From contig JAJNNY010000027.1 of the NCBI GenBank assembly GCA_022453515.1, positions 124,001 through 188,000 of the forward strand: a stretch of 64,000 nt of DNA, given 5' to 3'. Each line of letters begins with the position of its first letter. The first letter of the stretch is position 1. This document shows, in pieces, positions 1 to 12,910 of this stretch. The notes below the pieces were generated by a model that worked only from the letters and a program-made list of their open reading frames with translations, made no database searches and was not told the DNA's origin. The position numbers and the translations under genes were made by a program. Source of the stretch: Astrocystis sublimbata. Taxonomy: Eukaryota > Ascomycota > Sordariomycetes > Xylariales > Xylariaceae.

Positions 1-3000
1 TCATGCCAGGCGACGGGGGAGCTGGGTCTGCTGCTGCTAATGCCAAGAAAATCGGGTGCGTGTCGCGGACCTTATCCGGAACGTTTGGATTGGCCTTCAG
101 GGCAAGTGCCTGGATAACTTGCTGGATTTCATTACGCTTGATAGCAGCGAGGAGCGTTTCATCAGCTGTCGCATACCGCGATAAGGTTGCCGAGATTGGC
201 TCAACATATGCCCGTTCGACATACTTGGCGGTGATGAACCTAAGTCGTTGCTCGCGCGTGGCTTGGGCATCGAGTTTTAGCCCCGGGTCGAGCCTAGCCT
301 CCCACACCATGTTGGAGACTCGGTTCCCAACGAGCAACAAGAGCTCGATAATATCAAGCGTAAAGGACGTAATGTCAAGCGTCAATGAGCGGACCTTGCT
401 GATGTGTGTCCCAAGCGAGCGGTGGATGCCGCTGCACTCGATGCACAGGATGATGCCGAGATTGATAGAAACCCACTCAACTCTCAACCCGCTGCCACAA
501 TCTGCACACCAACAGTTTCCTTTATCAGTATCGCGAATAGTTTGCAGCAACCTGTCGGGGCTGTCATCGTAGTTGCTGCTTGTTGGTCGCGCTGCGAGCG
601 GACGGGCCCCCACCGTAGTCCGGCGAGATGGCGGCGCAGAGCTGCCCGACCCATAATGGGAGCCGTGGTTTAAAGAAGAACTCTTGCCAGTCAGAACCGA
701 TCCGATATCCCGTCTAAGAGTACCCGTCTCACTCGAAGACGCAAGCTTTTCTTTGAGTCCGTGACCCTCCATTGCGCTTTGGAGAGCATTGTTGATTGAA
801 GAAATCCAGCTATTCATATCCTCTCCTGAAGTAGCTTGGTACACTCTCTTGAAATGGGGCGTAATGACTTCAAAGCAGAACCGACGTTCGGCATTGCGGG
901 CTTCTCGGACAGATGCCATCCGTAAATCGATTGGCTCCATGTGTAGATCCAGCCGTTGCTTCCAATTGTCGTATTCAGATAGTTTGCCCCCATCTAAAAC
1001 CACCCACCATCTTTGGACCGTCAGCGCATTGTTCGAAAGCTAGGGACGAGAGTATTACTTACTTATGCCATCCTTGCTTGTTCAAGGACAGTGGGTCGAC
1101 ATGCGTACCTGGCCGACTCAGAGCCCATAGCAAACCTTCTTTACGTTGTGTTGAGTTTTTTTCCGAAGTGACCATCTGCGAAACGTCCCTGTCTTCGAGG
1201 TCCCGTATACCCTTGAATTTGGATCCTTGAGAAGGACTGTTCAGAGACGGATGGGCATGGCTGCCCGGTGATCTCGAGAGATCAGCGACCGCTGTAGTTG
1301 GCATCACAAATGAAGAATTGCCTGTCGATGTGGGCTTAAGTTGCGAACCGGTGCTATCTGCGCGACCGAGCTCGGAATCTGGTATATGCTGGGCGCCATT
1401 GGTGGTGACAGACGTCAGCGGGTTCATGCCGGTAATCGCATTCTCTGGTTCGTTATACTGGAGATTGCTCTTCTCTAAAACGCGTCTCTTTTCTTCTCTT
1501 TCGAGTTTCTGATACTGGTACTCCTTGTTTGCGCCCTCCACCTCCGAAGTCAGGGCCTTCAGGTGAGGCATCATGCTCTCAATCTTCTTCGCCGTTGACA
1601 AGAAGATCTCGGTTTGATTATCGGCATAGTTGGTCAAGTGAGACAGAACTTCTTGCTCCTTCCGACCGCCGGACAGATCTTGTATGAATGAAGAATAGTC
1701 GAACCGCTTGAGTTCAAAGTTTTTGCGCTTTGTTTGGTACTTGGTATCACTCTCGGCAAGCTTCTTAGTTTTTCCCGAGTCTTGTTTCTGACCGAGGTAT
1801 CGCGACACGAAATTATAGTACTCCTTGCTATCCTCTTCAAAATCGCGCTTTTTGGATTCCGCCTGTTTGATTTCGTAGCTATACAACTTGTTCATCGGCT
1901 CAATGACGTTCTTCTGCAGATTAACTGTATTCTGTCTCTCGTAAGCTAATATCTCGCGCGCTATTTTGTCGAAGTAATGCTCGATGGCCGGTTGCACCGC
2001 ATTGGCGTTGCTGGTAGTTGCGTCTCGAAGGGCGTCAATGAAGCCCACGTAGGCAATGTTGGCTTCTGTCTGGGCAGCATGTGCTTTGTCGGCCATCTTA
2101 CACACCTTCTTCATATGTGTCTTGATATTGCCGGTCTTGTGTTCTAGCGCCTTGAGCATAGCCCTGAATACCGGGCCGTCATCGCCCACCATGTCCTCGC
2201 CCGGTCGAGGGCAAGCAATGTCGAGCTTCACCGAATCTCGTCGAGGCTGAGGGGGCACAGGGGCCGCACCTGGCGACTCGAATGGATAATTGGGCGGAGA
2301 AATCGGCTCGTCTTGTTCGCTCAGCCGAGAATCCAACGACTGCGCCGACGGCACTCGAATCTTCGGCGGAACTGCTAGCTGGAAAGGAGAGGGTGTGGGA
2401 GGCTGAGACCCAGGAGATGGTGTACCTAGTACTCATCAGCCGGTCAGGTCGAGATGTCGGGCACTGGTTGGTCTTGGGTGGGAACTTACTAGCAACCCAG
2501 AAGGAGAAGGTGGCAAGGGGGTTCAATTGGTGCGCTCTTGCATCGTACTCCAGAAACTGCTGAAAGTTGAGAATTGACACCATTGTGGTCTCGCGGAGGG
2601 GCAACATACACTGCAGACATTCTTCCAACCGCCGCCCCTGTCTTCCACGCGCCTGGGTGGTTTCCATCTCCAAGACCAGGAAAAAGAGACCGAGGGATTC
2701 CCACCAGTAGAATAGTTGCCACCTGTGTTTGTGTCGACAAGCTCAACATTGGAGTTCTTGTGAAGATTTGGATCCGCGTGAAACTCGCGTGTGACCAGAT
2801 TCGCCAGGTCTCTGGTTGTGGAAGCGTAGACATAGGTCAGGCCGTTTATTTGCGTATCAGCGTTGGCCTCCTCTTGGCGAATTATGAATGTGAAGTTGAA
2901 GATGAGTTCGTCGTCATTGTTTACTTTGAGGAGGAAGCTTGGAACAGACAAAGATTCGGGATCCTAGCATTTCACCCGGTTAGCTTCACTTTCGCCAGGT

Positions 3001-3370
3001 GAATCGAAGACAGGTGACGAACCAGAACAAACTCAACGGGGCCCACGTCGCTGGGCGTGCGCGCTACACTGGCGCGAGTGGCAGGAAAGGAGTTCGGGGT
3101 GATGGTGGTCGAGCTGCGCTTGCGAGGCGAGGTGATGACTAGTGAAGATATCGATACTAGCAGCAGTTAGATAAATCGCAGAACAGAAAGGACAGGCGTC
3201 AGCGTGCTCGCGCGTTACGAACGGGCAGGAGGTGCAGAAACCGAACGAGAGCAAGTAAACAGGGCAACGAGGCAACAGAAACCAGGGCAGCTCGAGCTCG
3301 ACGTACAGCGATTCTGATCCCGCAGATAGACCGGGGAGCCGTCATCAAGACGGCTGCTCACAACACCCAT
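1..3370 (-). CDS. csx2: Arf GTPase-activating protein, Csx2 type (BAR-PH-ArfGAP), C-terminus cut by window edge
   Basis: Predicted GTPase activator for Arf proteins, acting at membranes in vesicle traffic. Exons on the minus strand are 3370-3307, 3156-3023, 2963-2610, 2559-2490, 2371-1063 and 1010 to beyond base 1; all phases close. About 980 residues are visible. An N-terminal region is followed by a long helical BAR-like segment (about 250-470), a Ser/Pro-rich linker, a PH domain (about 617-725, split by the 52-nt last intron; WWVVLDGGKLSEY follows it) and an ArfGAP zinc finger near residue 810. The finger reads CWCADC, then CIECSGIHRSLGTH, so the CX2C-X16-CX2C pattern and the arginine of the RSLG motif are intact. 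The last visible residues look like the start of an ankyrin repeat. The start at 3370 gives MGVVSSRLDD, a possible N-myristoylation site after Met removal. Family and domain order are well supported; the cellular role is taken from the family. Confidence 0.9.
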
Positions 3371-6300
3371 GGCGGGAGGCTGCGGTCGCGAAGTGACAGC
3401 CGCGGGTGGGAGCTACGGATGATGGAGCGGGTTTCGTGAGCGGTAGTCCGGTAGCAACAGTGGCTACAATGACAAGGCGGCGGCGTGACGAGGCGGAAAT
3501 GGGCGGATGCGAACGGGGAGGTGTAAGAGTACTCGGGCGCACAAGGAAGATATAGCGTAGCGTGTGTATGATAGCGGTGTTGGAGTGGTTGTTGGAGTTA
3601 TTGGAGTTGAGCAATGTATGTACGTGTATATGAGGTTATGGTATGCATGGAGCATGGATCACATGAGCCTCCCGAGTCGGGTCTGTTCCCATCTGTTATG
3701 GGTCGCTCGAGTAGCACCGATAGTGTGTACATGCAGTGTAAGTGTAAATGGACGTATGGATGTACTTGAGGAGGGAGGTGAGGAGGGAGGTCTTTGAGCA
3801 TTAAGCATTGAGCATCGAGCATTGAGCATTGAGCCTGGAGACTTGGAGGATGGTTGGTTGAGGGGGGCGAGAGTGCAGCCTGGAGCTGAGTGGCTTCCAT
3901 CGCAATTGGTGCAATTGGTGCAGCGGGCGGCGGGCAGCCCAGCAGGCACCCAGACACACCCGCACGGCGCAGGCACGCAGGTACAGAACCCCTGCCTGGG
4001 CCTGGATGTAGATACCTTCAGGTAGGTTAGGTACTTACTTTACCTAACAGTATCCGTCTAGTTTGGGCAACCTTGGAAGTACAATAGACCCCAAACCACC
4101 AAACCACGAACCATCAGCTACATGTATCTAACTAAACCTTAACACCAGACAGGGCTTTGCCTGGTCTATCCCGTCAAGCCCGTGATTCCCATCTCGTCTG
4201 TGTGCCTAGGACCCGGCCCCAGGGTGCCAGGGATGCAATGTAACACTGACAGCTAATTGTGGCCGAGGGCTGCTCTTTGCAACTTCGCCGCACTCCAGCG
4301 CTGCTACCATCCATGATGTTACATATATGTTGCATCGTGTAACCCGCATCGCGATGTCAACATCGAACCTTACCCAAAAACAAACCTCCCGAGATGTAAG
4401 TACTTGAACCTAACCTACTACCTATGTACTTAAGTACTTACAGCAGCAGGTAAGGTTTTACTATTAGGTTTTTGCCATGGTTGCTCATTGCCTATCTGGG
4501 CAACGTAGACTTGGCCAGTACCTGGATGTTGCCTGTCTGCCTCGCTTGCCCAGCTCCTGCGCGGTGATCATTTACTGTTCGCTCTTGAAAACCGATCTTT
4601 ACTTTGCCATGTAGGCAGGCCTCTGGCCTTGGTGGCATCTGCCTAGTCGATATAGGCCGGTCCATTTTGTCAAATCTTCCATGTTTAGGTACCTAGGGAG
4701 CGACAAACTCGTTACTATAAAAGATCAATCCTTCCCACTCTACTCCCTTCCACGAGTCAGTTCGAACTGCACTTGGGTTTCCTATCGTACCTAGGGAGCT
4801 CTCTCGGGGGAGCTCACCCAAGCATCCAAGTTCGAATCTCGTGCCAACACACAAATTGATAATATTTTCCACACTGCCGCTTGCTCGGGTCTCCCAAGGG
4901 TACTACTCGAGGAAAAGTGTGGCGCAATACTCACACTACACGCTACACATGATATTTCGTGGTGATGATGGAGACACCTGAATATGTCACGAATCACCTG
5001 GACAGGTCAGGCAAAGAGATCGAAAGATGAAAGGTTAATTGCGGTGCCTGGCATGACCTAGTCCGAAATTGGGTCTCCTTTTACAAGATGATTCCATCCG
5101 CTTTCCAATCTTAAGTTAGCGCTTGATCTTTCTTAGATACATGTGTACCGGATCTGTCCTACATACCACTCCTCCGGAACCAAGTAAGTGTGCAAGTAGA
5201 CCGTGTGTACCTAGGTATGTGAGGAGCCACTGAGCATCCATACTACGCGTACATTAGCTATTAAAAACCCCCTCGATCACCTCAAACGAGAGCACAACAC
5301 GTTGTATCTAGACACTTCAACACTCCCAGTGGGTATATATGATGGAGATACTCTGCCAGCACTTGCCAGGCCTTGCTTACATAGAAAGTACCATACCGTG
5401 CTGTGACTGCTGTCCCTTACTCTACAAGGTACATAGTACTCCACAACACTCATCCTCATCTGCGGTGCGTGGGGAACGGAGATTTAGCATCCCTTCGAAT
5501 ACCAGAATAAATCCGACCAGCTTCCTACCTTAAGTACCTAGGGTATAAGTGAGTGGAACACAAGCAGCCTGAAATATCACGTGTCTCGCATCGATAGAAG
5601 GTGAGTCCTCACATACACCTAGTTGCAGCATCTATCAACCTGGTAGGTAAGGTAATGGCTGTTGTTATCTGTTGATCTCCAACGATAAGTGAACCATAAT
5701 GTAGACGCATTTGATGGTAATTGTTCTGCCAAGGTGCTGCAGTTTTAGCGATGACGTCCTGAGTTAGTGGGGCTCCCTCCAGCATCCCGCCTAGGCGCTG
5801 GCCTCTTACATGCCCCCCTGCAGGCGAGGGCAGGCGGCGGGCACGGGGCGAGGAATGAGAGGGGAGTACCTAGGAAGCACACCGGCGTCATGCACGCCTG
5901 GCGCTAAGGTTGCCGCACCTGTGGCGCCGTACCTGTCCATGCCTGCATCGAAACACCAACCGTACAACCTGCCTGGAAAGCACGACGAACGTTCCTGACC
6001 TGCCCCAGGTACACAGGCACGGCACCGTGCCTTTTGTTAAACCAACCCCAAAATAAACTATTCTTCTCCAAACCTAGTCCAAGCCGAAGACAACATTGTC
6101 AACTGGCTTGAGAAGGGGCATATCCAGGACATCGAGAATGCGACCGAGCCCAATACTCCCTACCTACACATAGCCAGTATTATTTCCAACCTCGTGGTTG
6201 ACTCCAGTCGCTGCGGCTGGCTAATCGTCGTCCCCCGACCTCAGACCCTGCCCTTGCGCCCCTCTCCGCCATCGCACCGACTGAGTTGGCCGGTCCAGGC

Positions 6301-6414
6301 TACATACAATACAGGAAATACACAGCTAGTCAATCTGGCATGCTTGTCGCACATACGACCTGCGCATCACCCAGCATCGGCATCTGACCACGTCTCCCGC
6401 GTGCCGCCCACGCC
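3371..6414. other. Divergent promoter region between the Arf-GAP and Munc13-like genes
   Basis: No gene is supported here. The first 600 bases are pyrimidine-rich on the minus strand, as expected for the Arf-GAP leader. A seven-base tandem repeat sits at 3796-3832. Between 4.0 and 5.6 kb there are many short palindromic elements of the TACCTAGGTA / AAGTACTT kind. The last 400 bases before 6415 are C-rich and probably the leader of the Munc13-like gene. The open frames here are short and lack codon bias. Confidence 0.6.
3796..3832. repeat. Heptanucleotide tandem repeat (GCATTGA-like, about 5 units)
   Basis: The unit GAGCATT recurs with a seven-base period and two single-base variants (TTAAGC, ATCGAGC). 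It lies about 430 bases upstream of the Arf-GAP start codon, outside any supported exon. Confidence 0.8.
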
Positions 6415-9400
6415 ATGTCATCCGGATCCCGGAAGTCCTACATCAACCGGCGCATCGATAGCATCCAACGGGACCGGAGCAACAGCAACAGCAGCAGCAG
6501 CGGCAACCGTCGTAGCCGCGCCTCCTCCTTGGCTGCCCGGCCCGTCCCCGTGAGCCACGACGATGCCTACTCCTATGCCTTGCGCGTCGCCTACCTTCAC
6601 TACCTCATCCAGCCCAGGACGAAGCGAAAGCAATGGGTGCCCGCCCCGAAACCCCCGTCCCGAACCCACACCTCCAACATCGGCGACCTGGTCAAGGAAT
6701 TCGTGCCCGGCAACTCGACCAGCGTCAAGCTTCCTCATTCCTTCCACACCCCGCTGTTGAAGCGCATGGAGGGCGTCATCAGGGGCTCCGAGACCCTCCC
6801 TGGCTACAACGATGCTGCTGTGAAGAAGACGTTTGCCCAAGCCTACACGGCTTTTACCGAGGCCAGCTTCAAGAAGAGCATCGATAAGGAGCGCAAGGTG
6901 GAACCCCTGGTCCTCATCTTCTACTCGGCTGCCACCAAAGCCTGTGGTCTCGGACACATCCCGGGGGACGATTCCTGGAAACTGCTCGTCGACAGGCATG
7001 TCGCCCTATTTGTGAGGCTCGTCACCAACATCCTGCGTGCCCAGAACGAGAGGGACAAGCCAGAGCTCATGAGCAGGTTGAGCACCCTCGAAAACAAGCT
7101 TCTGACCAACGACCAAAATCTCTTCATCGACACGAGCCAGGACGCGGGCAAACATATCGAAGTAGTTGTTCCTCTATCCTACGATGTCAAGGACATGCCC
7201 ATGGTCCAGGCTGTTGCCAAGATATTCGGCCTTTCACACTCCGATGTTCAAGGTCAGATTGACGCGCAGCGACCGAATTGGACCGAAGAGGCTGCGCTTA
7301 GGGATCTCAAGGCATACCAGCATCGCCTGAATGCCAGTATGCCTGGTGTCCTACAGAGTCATGATTTCGAAGTCGACGAGGCCTATCAGGACTGGAAGAA
7401 GGCCGAAACACATTTCTTAACGACCATGATGATGGAGATCCTGACAGCAAACCCAGACCTCGCTAAGACATCGGGTGCCAGCGTAGCCCTCGATAAACCG
7501 CTCCCGACGAGTCCTAGTGCCGGACATGGTGGCGAGGAGCCAGCGTACGCCAGTATAGGTCAGATATCCGGCTCGAAAAGATCTTCATTTTACGGCATGG
7601 AGAATCGCCTCAGCATGGGTTCGATGACACTCGAGGACTCCAGCAGTATTAGGGCTGTCGACGAAACCACTTTCACATTCATCCCTTCCGACCCTCGAGA
7701 GTTCCTCAGAGTCATTGCAAATTACGCTTTAGAGTTCGATGCCATGCATGGAAACGGAGATGAGCAGAACGGTCCATTTTCAAAACAGTCAGCAGATCTT
7801 TTGACAGAACTATGTGTTCGCTGGCGCATACCTCAGTTCACCCGACTTGTAGTGTTCATGGAGGTGGCCGCTCGCCGGTATACCGACACACTGTTCACCA
7901 TCATAGATCTGGATTTTGCATTTGACTTGGTCAAGAGTCCCCCGCCTGATAAGGAGCTTAAAAAGCCACCACATATATTTCTCTACAGTGAAAGTCTCCT
8001 AACCATAGATCGGGATAGATGGACCATTGCCGCTTCTACTGCATACCAACAAACATTGCATACTCTGCATGACGCACTTTTACGAGAACTCTTTGAAGTT
8101 CTCATGCACTGTTATCAGACCAAGCCCCCCTCGGCAGGTCCTGCGGTCCACGTGTTGCAGAACCACATCCTCGGCGACCCTGGCTTCTCCCACAAAGAAG
8201 AGGACGCGACCCAGTACACGAAGGATCTTCGGGGCGGCATGGCGGAGCAGGCCTCTGTCGTCTACCGCGATTTCCTCGAGGCTGATATACCTCCTGACCA
8301 GCAAGACTGGAATTTCATTCACGTGAAGAATCTGGGGAACTCGGTAGTAAAGTTGTGCGAAAAGATTCAAAAGCGCTACAGAAATAGTCCAGTGATCATG
8401 GGAGTCAATCCCTTGACTGTCCTTGCCGAGACCATCTTCCCAAACTTTGAGAACGATGCCTATGAGATGGTCAAGAGAATCGTGCAGGTTGCACGAGAGA
8501 GGGGGGACGAGCTTCCTCTTCAAGATGGGTTTGATCTTTACAAAGATCTTGTCGAGATTCGAAGGATCCACCGGTCTTCGCTTCCGAACCAACCTTTCAC
8601 CTTTGATGTGGAGGAGCTTCTTGTTGAATTCGTCTGGCGGTGGATTCACAACGCAGAGGAACGAGCGGAAGCATTTGTCGAAGAGGCAATGAAGCACGAT
8701 CAGTTTCAAGTTCGTGGTCAGGGGGGCCATGCTCCGACAGACCATGACCGCCACAGTCACTCTGTGATTGATATGTTCCAGCTTTTTCATCAAACTGCGG
8801 ATCAGGTATTTCAACTCGAATGGGATAACGATATTCACCACGCTCGTTTTATGACGGCTTTGTCCAAGATCTTTGCTAATAGCATTGCTCGTTACTGCGA
8901 AATTGTGGATCAACGCTTCGTCAAGGAGATGGACACGCCGAGAGCCAATGAACAGGACTCGGCGGCAGCATCAGGCCAAACGACCCAGAGCAGATTTATG
9001 CAGTACGCCAAAGAAGCATGGAATAACAAAGACAAAATGGAACCCTTCCAGTTCTACCCTGAGGTATAGTACCTCTCTTTACATTGTGGCTTAGCAAGAT
9101 TCTAATCCATCTATCCTAGTCTTTGGTCAAATTGAACAACATCGAGTGGGCCATGCAAGAGTTGGACAAGCTTGAAAGAACCATGAATGTCGATGCCTGC
9201 GCCGCAATATTGGAGAAGGCAGACGGGCCCAAGAAACAAGTTCGACGACCTGCGAAATACGTCTTCACCATCAAGATTGTCGAAGCTGAGGAGATCAAAG
9301 CATGTGATCCAAACGGAACTAGTGATCCGTACGTGGTCCTTGTGGATGAATATCAGAAGCGACTACATAAGACACGAATCATCATGAGAACTCTCAGTCC

Positions 9401-10668
9401 TCGCTGGGACGAGTCTGTCGATGTGACGGTATCCGGCGCCCTCAACATCATTGCCACAATTTGGGACTACGATACGTTCGGCGACCACGACTTTGTAGGC
9501 CGGACCTCTCTGAAGCTGGATCCTATACATTTTAGTGACTACTTACCGAGAGAATTTTGGCTTGACCTGGACACACAGGGTAGGATTCTACTCCGAGTAA
9601 GCATGGAAGGAGAGCGCGATGACATCCAGTTCTATTTTGGCAAAGCATTCCGACATCTGAAGAGGACAGAGCGTGATATGGTTCGCAAGATCACGGACAA
9701 GGTAAATTGATCCAAAAATACAACTATTGAGTTTCCTTGCTAACAATTTGTAGCTCTCGAGGCAGATCAACGCGTCGCTCTCATACGAAGCGCTACGTAC
9801 CCTTCTCGGCCGCAACCTAGCTTCCCAAGTCAACTCATTCTTTAAAAGAACCTCCACACTGCCTGTACTCACCGATGCCGATGTCGAGAATGCTCTCCAA
9901 TCGCTCTTCGCTTATTTTAACGACAATTTTTCGACAATGAAGGAAACCTTGACGGATGCAACGATGGTGGCAGTAATGACACGCCTATGGAAGGAAGTCC
10001 TTATGTCTATCGAAGCGCTCGTAGTGCCGCCATTGTCTGACAAACCCTCAAGTCAGCGTCCTCTCAATCAACGAGAGGTTGATGTGGTTTTTAAGTGGCT
10101 GAAGCTGCTTTACAGCTTCTTTAATGCGACAGACGAAAACGGTGAAGTGCTGGGTGTTCCTGCTGAGGTTCTCAGATCGCCTAAGTATCACGAACTGAAC
10201 TCACTCAACTTTTTTTACTTTGACGGCACTGATAACCTCATCCGAACATCGGAGCGCATGGCCGCTGCTACGGCTCAGCGGCAACAGCAGCAGCTCCAGG
10301 GCCAGATGGCTAGTTCGAACCGCTTGTCCGCGCCCCCTACGTTTGGTGCTGCTGCCGCCGGGCCAGCTTTCGCGAGCATGGGCACTATCCGACGAGGCAA
10401 GAGTATCATGATGAGCCGGAATCTTGGTACAATGCGCCGTGCTAAGGAAGAGAAGCGAAAGGAGGCCCAGGCTGATCCGTCTGATGACATGATACTCCGC
10501 ATTCTGCGCATGCGTCCCGAAGCGACCGGGTATCTGAAGGAGAGACATCGCCAGAAAGAACGCATGGCTGCGGCGGCAGCCGCAGCACTGATTGTAAAGC
10601 AAAGTGTTAGCCAAGGCTGGAATACCTCAGGCGCAAGCTTCGGCCGAGGTGGTATACCACGGCGCTAA
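6415..10668 (+). CDS. Munc13/UNC-13-like protein with C2 and MUN (MHD) domains
   Basis: Predicted exocytosis factor related to S. pombe Ync13 and animal Munc13, which tether or prime secretory vesicles at the plasma membrane. Three exons, 6415-9063, 9120-9701 and 9754-10668, join in phase 0 into 1,381 residues. The N-terminus is Ser/Asn-rich and probably disordered. The long central part (about 60-880) is helical and matches the DUF810/MUN region. A C2 domain covers about 929-1050, with the Asp-rich calcium loops ACDPNGTSDPYV and WDYDTFGDHD both present, so calcium or phospholipid binding is plausible. The third exon continues the MUN-type helical region (second Munc homology part) and ends in a basic, Ala/Gln-rich tail. 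The start at 6415 is the first ATG of the open frame. Two long antisense frames within it (6418-6999, 8080-8913) are shadows. Confidence 0.9.
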
Positions 10669-11918
10669 TAAACCGCTTATCAAATTTGCATATTAGTGGA
10701 AGAGAGCTTTTTGAAAGAGTAGCGATCTGGAAGGTCATTGAGTTCGGCAAGTTGCATTTCACCTGTTTTCTGCGGTTGGTACACGCATTTGAAAGACTTG
10801 CATGTTCTGAAGCAGGCGTTTGGCGGTCATTGTATCTCTAGGCGGAATGGACCGCCAGCAGTCGCTTCTGTTATACCCTATACTCACTCCCCTTGTTACC
10901 CGATACCCAATCCGCAATCGAATCATGTCTAGGCGGGGTCCTCCTCCAGCAAGGAGTATGTGCTATGGTCTTCTTTTCGGGAATTGATCTCATAGCGCGG
11001 TTTATCTCTTAGTTACTTGAATCTAGCAATGTTTTGAAAATATTGAGTTGGTGTCGTTATTGGTTAGTTTTAAGCTTCCGTTAGTCGAGACAACTTGGTT
11101 AAATATATTATAAAGTGCTTGATACCTGTCAGATCACAGTAGGAACATGTTGAAGTGATCCGTGTGTTTTTTATTGTTCCCTACAGAGTCGAGTCAATTG
11201 TCATGTGTCTTGAGTTTAAACTTCAATTTCATGATCTATCATTGGCCCTACCATACCATGCGAGCCATGCTACTATTGATACATGTTGGTAATCTCCAAG
11301 TATCCGGAGGGTCCCGTCTCTCCAGGTGCTCTACGAACTCAATCCCGCTTCATGTCTGAAATTATTATATTATCCAGTATCACACTTGAATAGTGACTAC
11401 ATTCAGCTAGCTGAAAGTGATTAGTAGAGCATTGCATATCGGGCAGAACCTTACCCCCGCATTCTTCATCATTGTGTGTAAATAATGAAGTCCTTAGAAA
11501 TTGTATTCGCGGAATTTGATCATCTCTTTGACGCTTCAACTGGGAGCAGACATGGCGTCTTGGTGCCCGAGCTGGACAGAAATCTGACGTGTCATATGAG
11601 AAATACGAAGTCTGTAGAACCTTGTCGCGAGACGCACAGTACGAGATTCGGCAGCTGGCTGTCACATATCCATTCCTACCCCGCGGTGCCGGGTTCTCGG
11701 AAGGAACGCTGCATGCCTCGCTATGCATGTCCGTCCTATAATCTAGCATATCCAGATCCTGGTAAGGCTGGGTTGGATATGTTCAATGTAATGTCCTCCG
11801 ATTTCCCTTGGACTTTGCGTGTATCATATTGATTCTGGACTCATTGAAACGTAGAAGAATATTTAAAAAAAAAAATCGAGATTACCAACTGGACTAAGAA
11901 GTCATGCTTGTTCTATGA

Positions 11919-12025
11919 TGGTTTAATCCTCATTATCAAGACGTCTAACGTGGGGTAAAACGCTTGCCCTTTCCTTGCACACAGTTATATATACACATTA
12001 GAATCGATTATAACATACTCAGTTG
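11919..12025. repeat. Dispersed repeat, copy A
   Basis: About 107 bases match 44264-44365 in the same orientation. Shared blocks include ATCAAGACGTCT, then CGCTTGCCCTTTCCTTGCAC followed by ACAGTTA, and CACAT/CACATT and CAGTTG at the end. Differences are mostly substitutions plus small indels. Probably a fragment or terminus of a decayed mobile element; no coding part is seen. Confidence 0.7.
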
Positions 12026-12868
12026 TTTCACCACAGGGGCGAAAGACGCGCAATACGACTGGCCCAACCTACAAAACGCTACCTCATGTCATGCTTGTTC
12101 TATAACTCAGAAACTTGAAGAGTCATTAAAGGGGTTATCTCCCTGGCCCCCTGGTAGACATAACCGGACAACTTCCTATAAACGTTAACAATGTCTGCGG
12201 TTCCTCGGCATGCTCGGTATTACTATAGGAAGCAGCGTTGATGGTCTTCCTCAGACGCATTTAGTTTAGCCAAAATATAGATTCATTTCCTCGAGTCCCT
12301 TTATGGTACTTTAGATATGTACTACTACCCCATTGAAAAAAGAGAACATGCTATTAAATATCGAGCTTGAATGTGATAACACCTACTTGCTGATTGGGCA
12401 TAATAATACAATCACTATCAAATTCGAATGCAAATAATATCAAATCGGGATACGAATTAGAGCCGTACTGGAGTAAGGGGTCAATTAGGACGGTCGAGAC
12501 TCCTCGATCAGCCCCCCAGCATCTCCAAGATGTGGCAAATCGCCACCCGATCCCGACGGAGATGGGCAAGGTAGCTGCCACGTGTGTTAGTCGTGCATTG
12601 TCTACCCTCGTTGTTTGTATCCCGGCTGAGCCTCATGCGGGGGAAAGCAGAAGGCTATAATTAACTGCTGCTGGTGACTATTTAAATACCTGGCCTGTGG
12701 AGGCGGCTGGCTGCCAAGGTCTGCCTCGGCTGCTGCTGTAAAGCTTGTCTGTGTTTATTTTGTTTAATAGCTTTGCCTCGCCCCCGAACAATTCCCAAAC
12801 AGTGTTTGTAATTCGAGTCTGAAACAGATCGACAATGCCGCAGACAACAGCTAGCGATGCAGCATCCC

Positions 12869-12910
12869 CCGGACCAGCGTCCGGATCGGATACCTAGGGG
12901 GCTAGGTATC
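12869..12910. repeat. Two adjacent inverted repeats (hairpins)
   Basis: CCGGAC-CAGC-GTCCGG at 12869-12884 is followed by GATACCTAG-GGGG-CTAGGTATC at 12889-12910. Both stems are perfect with four-base loops. They lie in gene-free DNA, so a terminator role is not indicated. Confidence 0.7.

Noticed and set aside
4826..4850. tRNA-like B-box (GTTCGAATC)
   Set aside because: No A-box at the right distance and no pairing acceptor arm upstream, so no cloverleaf can be drawn.
6418..6999. 193-codon minus-strand frame
   Set aside because: Antisense shadow of the N-terminal exon of the Munc13-like gene.
8080..8913. 277-codon open frame on the minus strand
   Set aside because: Lies wholly inside the Munc13-like exon on the other strand and has no domain features; it is a shadow of that coding sequence.
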